DNA from: an uncultured Flammeovirgaceae bacterium
GTDB lineage: Bacteria; Bacteroidota; Bacteroidia; Cytophagales; Cyclobacteriaceae
Direction: 5' to 3'
Assembly (NCBI GenBank): GCA_946480685.1
Contig: CAMLLI010000038.1
Coordinates: forward strand, 1 to 12,053
Length of the DNA stretch: 12,053 nt
Below are positions 1-5,872 of this stretch, piece after piece; position 1 is the stretch's first letter, and each line of letters starts with the position of its first letter. The position numbers and the translations under genes are program-made. The notes beneath the pieces were generated by a model. It worked only from the letters and a program-made list of their open reading frames with translations, was not told the DNA's origin and searched no databases.

Positions 1-316
1 CGCCAATGTGGATTTCTCGTTGTCAAAAACGCATACAGAACGATTCTTCCCCACCATACTTGACGATTCTTTTGTAAGCAAAGGCAAGCCGGACCCGGAG
101 ATTTATTTAAAGTCTGCGGCAGCGCTCAATTACAAGCCGGAAAACTGTATTGTATTTGAAGATTCACTGTCAGGGGTAGCGGCAGGCAAGGCCGCCGGAT
201 GCAAAGTTGTGGGCATTACCACCACGCACACACGCGAAGAGCTGCACCAAACTGACTTAATTATAGAGAATTTTACAGGCCTCGACCCTGAAACCTTGAT
301 TTCCAGGCTTTTTTAA
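1..316 (+). CDS. HAD-superfamily hydrolase, beta-phosphoglucomutase-like (3' end only)
   Basis: This is the C-terminal part of a haloacid-dehalogenase-fold phosphatase; the 5' part lies outside the window and the frame is open from base 2. The visible 104 residues carry HAD motif III in the stretch GKPDPEIYL (the Lys that stabilises the phospho-aspartate) and motif IV in IVFEDSLSGVAAG (acidic Mg2+ ligands). A Gly/Ala-rich helix and the strand CKVVGITTTH follow, as in subfamily IA enzymes of the beta-phosphoglucomutase and phosphoglycolate phosphatase type. The catalytic Asp motif and the cap domain are off-window, so the substrate cannot be told. A GTG at base 8 is an internal Val codon rather than a start, because motif I must lie upstream. 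The following gene is 100 bp away and has its own promoter candidate, so co-transcription is not required. Confidence 0.85.
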   Translation, partial: ANVDFSLSKTHTERFFPTILDDSFVSKGKPDPEIYLKSAAALNYKPENCIVFEDSLSGVAAGKAAGCKVVGITTTHTREELHQTDLIIENFTGLDPETLISRLF

Positions 317-346
317 GAAAAGACTTTGGATTAATTTGAATTTGGC

Positions 347-379
347 TTTGGATTATTGAACAGGTTTTACCGATATTTG
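347..379 (+). promoter_or_regulatory. Candidate Bacteroidota-type promoter for the rpmB operon
   Basis: TTTG at 347-350 is followed after 21 bp by GATATTTG at 372-379, which matches 7 of 8 positions of the Bacteroidota -7 consensus TAnnTTTG. Initiation would fall near 385, giving a leader of about 30 nt before rpmB. The same octamer GATATTTG occurs upstream of ftsY. The call rests on motif and spacing only. Confidence 0.4.
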
Positions 380-416
380 CAATCCCTTTTTAGAAGGGGC
401 TAAAATTGAGCTGATT

Positions 417-656
417 ATGGCACGAGTTTGTGAAATAACTGGAAAAAGACCTCAGGTTGGTAACAACGTATCGCACGCTAACAACAAAACGAAGCGTAGA
501 TTTTTACCGAATCTTCAGAAGAAGCGTTTCTTCATTCCTGAGGAGAACAAGTGGATCACTTTGAAAGTATCTACGAAAGCAATCAAGACCATCAATAAGA
601 ATGGTATAACGGCTGTATTGAAAGAAGCCAGAGCTAACGGAAATCTGGTACTATAG
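417..656 (+). CDS. rpmB: 50S ribosomal protein L28
   Basis: A 79-residue basic protein of the size usual for bacterial L28. It opens with [23 protein letters not shown], allowing for the family's conserved ITGK and [18 protein letters not shown] segments near residues 7-28, followed by an [10 protein letters not shown] segment near residues 29-38. L28 is a component of the large ribosomal subunit. The single Cys5 means it does not have the zinc-binding cysteine set of some L28 forms. It is first in a three-gene cluster with rpmG (78 bp downstream) and the DUF4295 gene, a grouping common in Bacteroidota. The ATG at 417 gives the canonical N-terminus; no strong Shine-Dalgarno sequence is visible, as is usual in this phylum. 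Confidence 0.97.
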   Translation: MARVCEITGKRPQVGNNVSHANNKTKRRFLPNLQKKRFFIPEENKWITLKVSTKAIKTINKNGITAVLKEARANGNLVL

Positions 657-734
657 TAATACATCACGTAAATCGTTCATGGTTATAGGTTATCCGTGCA
701 ACCGGAAGACGATTAACAAATAACGTAAAAGACA

Positions 735-917
735 ATGGCAAAGAAAGGCAACAGGATTCAGGTGATCTTAGAGTGCACAGAGCATAAAACAAGCGGCCAG
801 CCAGGCATGAGCCGTTATATCACCACGAAGAATCGTAAAAACACAACAGAAAGATTGGAACTGAAGAAGTACAATCCTATTCTGAAAAAAGTAACTGTTC
901 ACAAAGAAATTAAATAA
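735..917 (+). CDS. rpmG: 50S ribosomal protein L33
   Basis: A 60-residue basic protein of the large ribosomal subunit, recognisable from [14 protein letters not shown], the central [21 protein letters not shown] segment (about residues 32-52, of which TTKNRKNT and LELKKYNP are the most conserved) and a C-terminus rich in Lys and Val. Only one cysteine (Cys14) is present and there is no CxxC pair, so this is the zinc-independent form; the family has zinc-ribbon and zinc-free paralogues. It sits 78 bp after rpmB, and its stop is separated by only 2 bp from the next start, so the DUF4295 gene is very likely translated from the same message. Confidence 0.96.
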   Translation: MAKKGNRIQVILECTEHKTSGQPGMSRYITTKNRKNTTERLELKKYNPILKKVTVHKEIK

Positions 918-919
918 CC

Positions 920-1075
920 ATGGCAAAGAAAGTAGTTGCTACACTGAAGAAAGGTGACGGAAAGAGCTTTGCAAAAGTAATCCGTGCCATTAAGTCTGAG
1001 AAGACTGGTGCTTACACCTTCAAGGAAGAAATCGTTCCGGCTGATTTAGTAAAAGAAACGCTTGCTAAAAAATAA
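920..1075 (+). CDS. DUF4295 family small protein
   Basis: A 51-codon frame runs from ATG 920 to TAA 1073-1075 and encodes a Lys-rich protein that begins MAKKVVATLKKGDGK and ends LVKETLAKK. The length, composition and position directly after rpmG match DUF4295, a small Bacteroidota family that regularly accompanies the L33 gene. Its function is not established; a ribosome-associated role is inferred only from the operon and the basic composition. The start is 2 bp after the rpmG stop, which suggests translational coupling. A strong terminator begins 18 bp after its stop, so it is the last gene of the unit. It is short enough to be missed by gene callers with a length cutoff. Confidence 0.88.
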   Translation: MAKKVVATLKKGDGKSFAKVIRAIKSEKTGAYTFKEEIVPADLVKETLAKK

Positions 1076-1093
1076 GCTGGTTTAAAAAGCTAC

Positions 1094-1122
1094 AAAAGTC
1101 CCTGATGAGGGACTTTTTTTTT
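1094..1122 (+). terminator. Rho-independent terminator of the rpmB-rpmG-DUF4295 operon
   Basis: A perfect 10-bp stem, AAAAGTCCCT (1094-1103) with AGGGACTTTT (1108-1117), closes a GATG tetraloop. The T-run extends to 1122, giving nine consecutive T's from 1114. It lies 18 bp after the DUF4295 stop and separates the ribosomal unit from ftsY. Confidence 0.92.
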
Positions 1123-1163
1123 GCCGTTTTGCGTCATTGAATCTGCAACCTGTCCGATAGGTG

Positions 1164-1195
1164 TTTACCGGATTATCGGATTTTGTTGATATTTG
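1164..1195 (+). promoter_or_regulatory. Candidate promoter for ftsY
   Basis: GATATTTG at 1188-1195 matches 7 of 8 positions of TAnnTTTG and is identical to the box before rpmB. A weak -33 element, TTTA at 1164-1167, lies 20 bp upstream. Initiation near 1202 would leave a leader of under 20 nt before ATG 1219. This would also put the alternative in-frame TTG at 1183 outside the transcript. Confidence 0.4.
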
Positions 1196-1218
1196 AACCT
1201 TGTCATTCAGAATATATT

Positions 1219-2169
1219 ATGTTCGGACTGTTCTCAAAAGATAAAAAAGAATCACTCGACAAAGGCCTCGAGAAATCCAAGCAAAGCTTTTTCGGCAAAC
1301 TCGGCAAAGCCCTTGTTGGTAAATCTACTGTTGATGATGAGGTGCTGGACAACCTCGAGGAAATCCTTGTATCCTCTGATGTTGGCGTTGAAACAACACT
1401 CAAGATTATAGCACGCATCCAGGAACGCGTAGCGCGTGATAAATACCTTGGTGCATCTGAACTCGACAGGATTCTGAAAGAAGAAGTTGCTGCACTCCTC
1501 GCAGAAACCAACGCGAAAGAAATTGAAGAGTTTGAAACACCTGCTGATAAAAAGCCCTATGTAATTATGGTAGTAGGAGTAAACGGTGTTGGTAAAACAA
1601 CCACGATCGGCAAGCTCTCATCACAATTCAAAAAGAAAGGCAAGAAAGTAGTGTTAGGTGCTGCCGATACTTTTCGTGCCGCAGCTGTAGATCAATTGAA
1701 GTTGTGGGGCGAGCGAGTAGGGGTACCGGTAATTGCAAAAGGAATGAATACTGATCCATCTGCTGTTGCCTTTGATGCTGTACGTGCGGGAGCCGATCAA
1801 GGTGCAGATGTTATTATTATTGATACAGCAGGAAGACTGCATACAAAAATCAACCTGATGGCCGAGCTCACGAAGATCAAGCGCGTGATGCAAAAAGTTA
1901 TACCCGATGCTCCTCACGAAGTGTTGCTTGTGCTCGATGGCAGCACCGGACAAAACGCAGTGATTCAGGCGCGCGAATTTACCAAGGCTACTGAAGTTAC
2001 ATCACTCGCCATTACCAAACTGGATGGCACTGCCAAAGGCGGTGTTGTGATTGGTATATCCGATGAATTCAAGATACCGGTAAAATATATAGGGGTTGGC
2101 GAAAAAGTGGACGATCTCCAGGTATTCGACAGAACCGAGTTTGTTGATTCGCTTTTCAAGCGCGACTAA
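1219..2169 (+). CDS. ftsY: Signal recognition particle receptor FtsY
   Basis: A 316-residue SRP GTPase that docks SRP-bound ribosomes at the membrane for co-translational insertion. A short charged N-terminus (about residues 1-35, a reduced A domain) is followed by the helical N domain with LEEILVSSDVG near 46-56. The GTPase motifs are all present: P-loop GVNGVGKT at 120-127, DTFRAAA at 150-156, DTAGR at 202-206, TKLDG at 266-270 and GVGEKVDDL at 292-300. GVNGVGKT and DTFRAAA favour FtsY over Ffh, and there is no Met-rich M domain. The chosen ATG gives MFGLFSKDKK; a TTG 36 bp upstream in the same frame would add an unlikely extension. Its stop is 12 bp from the convergent DUF6048 gene, with no hairpin terminator seen between them. 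Confidence 0.96.
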   Translation: MFGLFSKDKKESLDKGLEKSKQSFFGKLGKALVGKSTVDDEVLDNLEEILVSSDVGVETTLKIIARIQERVARDKYLGASELDRILKEEVAALLAETNAKEIEEFETPADKKPYVIMVVGVNGVGKTTTIGKLSSQFKKKGKKVVLGAADTFRAAAVDQLKLWGERVGVPVIAKGMNTDPSAVAFDAVRAGADQGADVIIIDTAGRLHTKINLMAELTKIKRVMQKVIPDAPHEVLLVLDGSTGQNAVIQAREFTKATEVTSLAITKLDGTAKGGVVIGISDEFKIPVKYIGVGEKVDDLQVFDRTEFVDSLFKRD

Positions 2170-2181
2170 ACAACGGACCGG

Positions 2182-2898
2182 CTACTTCTTATCTTTCTCA
2201 GTTATAATCGCTGGACTTTTCCGTACAGGAATGCGGAAGAATAACTGGTAGTTAAATCCCCAGACAGATTCTTTATCGGTGCGACCGTAGCCGGGAACAT
2301 CGGCAGGAACAAGCCTTCCGGTTTCATTGGTGCCCAATCCGAATTTGAAACGCGCGGTATATCCCATCCAGAACCAATTCAACATCTTTACTTTTATACC
2401 CGTAGTAAGCTCGAACCAATGACCGTTGATATTAACGTTCTGCAAATTTTCGTTCAGCGTTCCCCATACCGGGTCTTCAATGCCTTCTACAACAAGATGC
2501 TCTGAAAATGTAGCGTGTCCGTAACGCGCACCAATGAAGAACATATTCTTCTCCGGATCTTTCGTCAGGAAGTTTACATCCACTCCTACCCTGAAATAAT
2601 TACCGTTGTTGTCATATATACCTTTATCACTGGCGTAGTCTCTCGCCCAATAGCCATAGTCTACAGACAGGTAGTATCTTCCAAAATCAACATCCCCATT
2701 TACTTCCCAGCCATTAAAAGTTTTGCTATAGTATGTACGCGCTATCGAAAGAGCATCCGTACCAACCCGAACTCCGGTGGGTATATACCATTTACTTTTC
2801 GCAGTATCTGCAGGGACTACCGCAGTAGTATCCTTCTGCGCAAATGCAAGCGAACTGCATAGCAGCAATAGCAATATGTTAATTGACTTCAACGGCAA
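2182..2898 (-). CDS. DUF6048 family outer-membrane beta-barrel-like protein
   Basis: A 238-residue exported protein. Residues 1-20 form a signal peptide with hydrophobic core INILLLLLCSSLAFA and probable cleavage before Gln21. The mature part is rich in alternating aromatic and polar segments such as YYLSVDYGYWARDY, FFIGARYGHATF and FWMGYTARFKFGLG, as expected of a small membrane beta-barrel. The order and composition match DUF6048, a Bacteroidota family usually next to DUF6452; the family name is from recollection and the function is unknown. The only start candidates ahead of the signal peptide are TTG codons (2898 or 2892), since a TAA lies three codons upstream of 2898. With TTG 2898 the gene overlaps the end of the upstream lipoprotein gene by 20 bp, so coupled translation is likely. 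Confidence 0.8.
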   Translation of the reverse strand: MPLKSINILLLLLCSSLAFAQKDTTAVVPADTAKSKWYIPTGVRVGTDALSIARTYYSKTFNGWEVNGDVDFGRYYLSVDYGYWARDYASDKGIYDNNGNYFRVGVDVNFLTKDPEKNMFFIGARYGHATFSEHLVVEGIEDPVWGTLNENLQNVNINGHWFELTTGIKVKMLNWFWMGYTARFKFGLGTNETGRLVPADVPGYGRTDKESVWGFNYQLFFRIPVRKSPAIITEKDKK

Positions 2899-4141
2899 TG
2901 TTCGTTACGGCTGGAAATTTAACATCATTTGTCTCGAGTACCTCTACGTTTGAATTTGGATTGGAGGTGATTGTCAGATCCGAATATTCATTCTGCACAC
3001 CACATCCGGAGAAAAGCGTATTAAATGTTCTCGTGTAGCTCACCGCTATGACGGTGGTTTCCGTATTGGCATTGGTGGCTGTTGTGTATTTCACCTCAAA
3101 CTGCGTGGTTGAAGCGTTGGGATTGAGCGGAAGTTTTACCGTTGTAGTCGTATCACCCGCATATAGTATATCGTCTGAATAGTCCATTGTTATACTTTGT
3201 ATATACACTGCGCGTGTAGTTGTTGAATTGAGTCGTCTGAATACAACTTGTGTCAGGTTTGTCTCAGGGCAGCGAAGTAACTTAACATTTACAACAGCAG
3301 GGTCCTGAATCGTACTGAGCGAATCACCATCGCTGTCGAGTGCAATCGCAGCGGTATCAAAGGTTGTTTGAGTTTTATCGATGTAAAGTGAATCGATAAA
3401 CTTTTGTTTGCCACACTGCTTGTAACGCTCAACGTTATGAATCTTATAATTTACCACAAGCTTTCGCACGGGTTCTTTTAGCCCAAAATCATCTGCAAAG
3501 TCAAATGTATAGCTTGATTTCTCCGTATTCAGATCCACTGGTAAATATAGAGTTGATGCAGTCTTATCTACGTAAAACTTCTCACCGTTAAAGTCTGCTG
3601 TAATACTATTGATCTCGGTACTACGCGTAGTAGCTGATTGTGTACTTGTTCCGGATATATAGAGTTGCTGAAGTGTAAGCCCCATGGTAGTGATTTGTGG
3701 ACACCGGTATACTGCAATGTTGGTTCCTCCGCTCTTGGTAGGCACATCGCTTACAATCCGAATCGAGTCAAAAGAGTGCTTGCTTACTGCAACGCCGCCT
3801 AATATATAGCGAGAACCGCAGTCTTCGGACACGTATTGCATCTGGGTGTTGTAAGTAACATTCAGCGTATCTTTTGTACCATCTGCGCGGGTAATAATAA
3901 TATCTGTACCGGTGGTGGTGTAGTTAAGCGGAAGACTAAGATTCGTTACTGTTGTATCGCCATACGCTACGCTGGCACCCGACAGTACAATTTCAGTGGC
4001 CTTAAGCGTATCAGCTCCACCGGAGCCCATTACATAAAAAGAAATCCCTAAATAATTATTGTTGAGCTGAAAACAATCGGGATCGTCCAGGCAAGATGCA
4101 GCCAGAATAAGAAAAAAGATGAACCAGCCTGTTCTTTTCAT
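2879..4141 (-). CDS. Lipoprotein with three tandem DUF6452-like repeats
   Basis: A 420-residue predicted lipoprotein. MKRTGWFIFFLILAASC gives a type II signal peptide with lipobox LAAS-C, so Cys17 would be lipidated. The rest is three homologous units of about 130-144 residues, roughly 17-146, 147-290 and 291-420. Each begins with a Cys (Cys23, 147, 291), has a central LPL or LPV strand (70-72, 200-202, 337-339), then a Cys-Gly pair (Cys108, 243, 380), and ends in related strands (TNIAVY, VNVKLL, TNIAVE). Unit 1, with LPLNYTTTGTD and YVSEDCGSRY, resembles DUF6452. Family members are usually about one unit long, so this is an internal triplication. An in-frame ATG at 4198 adds 19 residues in front of the signal peptide and lies upstream of the promoter, so ATG 4141 is preferred. 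Function is unknown. Confidence 0.8.
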   Translation of the reverse strand: MKRTGWFIFFLILAASCLDDPDCFQLNNNYLGISFYVMGSGGADTLKATEIVLSGASVAYGDTTVTNLSLPLNYTTTGTDIIITRADGTKDTLNVTYNTQMQYVSEDCGSRYILGGVAVSKHSFDSIRIVSDVPTKSGGTNIAVYRCPQITTMGLTLQQLYISGTSTQSATTRSTEINSITADFNGEKFYVDKTASTLYLPVDLNTEKSSYTFDFADDFGLKEPVRKLVVNYKIHNVERYKQCGKQKFIDSLYIDKTQTTFDTAAIALDSDGDSLSTIQDPAVVNVKLLRCPETNLTQVVFRRLNSTTTRAVYIQSITMDYSDDILYAGDTTTTVKLPLNPNASTTQFEVKYTTATNANTETTVIAVSYTRTFNTLFSGCGVQNEYSDLTITSNPNSNVEVLETNDVKFPAVTNIAVEVN

Positions 4142-4156
4142 AGATTTTTGCGGGCG

Positions 4157-4186
4157 TAAAGATACTTTAACGCCCCGAAGCCCAAA
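4157..4186 (-). promoter_or_regulatory. Promoter for the DUF6452/DUF6048 pair
   Basis: On the minus strand TTTG (4186-4183) is followed after 18 bp by TATCTTTA (4164-4157), 7 of 8 to TAnnTTTG. Predicted initiation near 4150 leaves a leader of under 10-12 nt and supports ATG 4141 as the start of the lipoprotein. Confidence 0.5.
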
Positions 4187-4216
4187 TTCTGTGCCCATTT
4201 ATTTTTAGTACTTTTG
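4187..4216 (+). promoter_or_regulatory. Promoter for rimO
   Basis: TACTTTTG at 4209-4216 is a perfect TAnnTTTG -7 box followed by C. The upstream element is weak (TTCTG at 4187-4191, 17 bp away). It overlaps the divergent lipoprotein promoter region. Initiation near 4223 would give a leader of about 140 nt before rimO; that leader is AT-rich and I see no strong hairpin or start codon in it. Confidence 0.5.
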
Positions 4217-4364
4217 CATCTGGAATAGAAAGCCACGGCCATAAACCGCTAACCTGCATTCAATTCAAGCTTTCAACGCTGCGCACCACGCTTTATTGAA
4301 TATTGAATTATTGGAACCAGGTTATTGTTGGTGACAGGAAACGAGGCAAGAGGTATCAATTGAA

Positions 4365-5678
4365 ATGAAAACAAAGGGTAATAAGAAAACGAAGGTCAAT
4401 ATAGTTACACTGGGTTGTTCCAAAAACCTGGTGGACTCTGAAGTATTATTGACGCAATTGCGGGGTAATGGCATTGAAGCCGTGCATGAATCAAAAGAAG
4501 ACGATGCCAGCGTTGTGGTAATTAACACCTGTGGATTTATTGATAACGCCAAGCAGGAATCCATTGATACAATCTTACGCTATGTAGATGCCAAAGAAGA
4601 AGGCATTGTTGACAAAGTATATGTTACAGGCTGTCTCTCGCAGCGTTACAAAGACGATCTCGAAAAAGAAATACCCGATGTTGATGCCTGGTTCGGCACC
4701 CGCGATCTGTCGCGTATTTTGAAAGTATTTAAAGCTGACTATAAACACGAGCTTGTAGGTGAGCGCATTCTCACCAACCCGAGTCATTATGCTTATCTGA
4801 AAATATCGGAAGGCTGCGATCGTCCCTGTTCATTCTGTGCTATTCCACTGATGCGAGGAGGACACATGTCGCGCCCGATGGAAGAACTGGTGCTCGAAGC
4901 CAAGAACCTCGCCAAGAACGGCACAAAAGAGTTGTTGCTTATTGCACAAGACTCAACCTACTACGGTCTTGATCTTTACAAGAAAAGAAATCTTGCCGAA
5001 CTTCTGCAGCGCTTGTCGGATGTAGAAGGTATTGACTGGATACGCTTACACTATGCATTCCCGGCAGGCTTCCCTATGGATGCACTGCAGGTAATGGCTG
5101 AGCGTTCCAACATCTGCAAGTATATAGATATTCCGCTGCAACATGGTTCAACCAATATGCTGCAGATTATGCGCAGAGGTATAACACGTGAAAAGACTGA
5201 GCAATTGCTCGACACCATTCGTGAAAAAGTACCCGGTATTGCTATTCGCACCACCATGATCGCTGGTCACCCTGGGGAAACCGAAGCCGAGTACCAGGAG
5301 ATGTTACGCTTCATTGAGAAATCGCGATTCGATCGTCTCGGAGTGTTTGCTTATTCACATGAAGAGAATACACATGCTTATTCGATGGCCGATGATGTAC
5401 CCGATGAAGTAAAGCAGGAACGTGTTGATGAGATCATGGAGCTGCAACAAGGCATATCGCTTGAACTTAACCAACAGAAGATCGGCAAGATTTACAAGAC
5501 GCTGGTGGATCGTAAAGAAGGCGGTGCATTTATAGGACGCACTGAATTCGATTCGCCGGAAGTTGATAACGAAGTGATCATTCACAGCCCGGACAACTAC
5601 ATACGCATCGGTGATTTTGTGAATGTAAAAATCAAGTCGGCTACCGAGTTTGATCTTAGCGGCAGCATTGTACAATAG
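4365..5678 (+). CDS. rimO: Ribosomal protein S12 (aspartate-C3) methylthiotransferase RimO
   Basis: A 437-residue radical-SAM enzyme that adds a methylthio group to the conserved Asp of ribosomal protein S12. The N-terminal methylthiotransferase domain carries the three cluster cysteines in LGCSKN (Cys18), NTCGFI (Cys56) and TGCLSQRY (Cys90). The radical-SAM CxxxCxxC motif is EGCDRPCSFC (Cys151, 155, 158), followed by IPLMRGGHMSRP. The TIM-barrel segments DIPLQHGS (255-262) and AGHPGETE (300-307) are intact. A C-terminal TRAM-type domain spans about residues 372-437. LGCSKN and the DAWFGTRD segment favour RimO over MiaB. The start gives the Lys-rich MKTKGNKKTK lead-in often seen in this phylum. 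In many Bacteroidota rimO follows ftsY; here two minus-strand genes intervene and rimO has its own promoter. Confidence 0.96.
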   Translation: MKTKGNKKTKVNIVTLGCSKNLVDSEVLLTQLRGNGIEAVHESKEDDASVVVINTCGFIDNAKQESIDTILRYVDAKEEGIVDKVYVTGCLSQRYKDDLEKEIPDVDAWFGTRDLSRILKVFKADYKHELVGERILTNPSHYAYLKISEGCDRPCSFCAIPLMRGGHMSRPMEELVLEAKNLAKNGTKELLLIAQDSTYYGLDLYKKRNLAELLQRLSDVEGIDWIRLHYAFPAGFPMDALQVMAERSNICKYIDIPLQHGSTNMLQIMRRGITREKTEQLLDTIREKVPGIAIRTTMIAGHPGETEAEYQEMLRFIEKSRFDRLGVFAYSHEENTHAYSMADDVPDEVKQERVDEIMELQQGISLELNQQKIGKIYKTLVDRKEGGAFIGRTEFDSPEVDNEVIIHSPDNYIRIGDFVNVKIKSATEFDLSGSIVQ

Positions 5679-5773
5679 ATTTGGTAGTGCTATAGCATAG
5701 CATGCAGCAGGTATACTTTGCCGCTCTTACGCCATTAACATATCATTAACAAAGTTTTGATGCTGGCTATGAA

Positions 5774-5844
5774 GGATTCACAACCTCGTGTCACATTTTC
5801 CTAAACTTAATACGGGAAATTGTCGTTATTCGGGTTGTGAATTC
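5774..5844 (+). promoter_or_regulatory. Structured leader upstream of bshC (nested inverted repeats)
   Basis: The 194-bp gap between rimO and bshC holds two nested stems. The outer arms GGATTCACAACCT (5774-5786) and GGGTTGTGAATTC (5832-5844) pair over 13 bp with two G-U wobbles; ten of these are a perfect inverted repeat. Inside, ATTTTCC pairs with GGGAAAT over 7 bp with one wobble, around a 12-nt loop. The structure ends 28 nt before the bshC start. A weak -7-like box, TATACTTTG at 5712-5720 with one extra spacer base, could start a transcript near 5726. A perfect 10-bp palindrome TGCTATAGCA lies at 5688-5697, just after rimO. There is no T-run, so this is not an ordinary terminator. Regulation is inferred, not shown. 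Confidence 0.4.
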
Positions 5845-5872
5845 ACGTACCACCAATCCGTGTTGTTAACAT

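Noticed and set aside
1183..1218. Upstream TTG start for ftsY adding 12 residues
   Set aside because: The extension is not FtsY-like and lies upstream of the predicted transcription start; ATG 1219 gives a normal MFGLFSK N-terminus.
4142..4198. Upstream ATG for the DUF6452-like lipoprotein adding 19 residues
   Set aside because: It would bury the lipoprotein signal peptide and overlaps the promoter; ATG 4141 gives a clean lipobox.
5702..5749. A 15-codon frame upstream of bshC
   Set aside because: It begins ahead of the only promoter-like box in the gap, has no ribosome-binding site and resembles nothing; chance frames of this size are expected.
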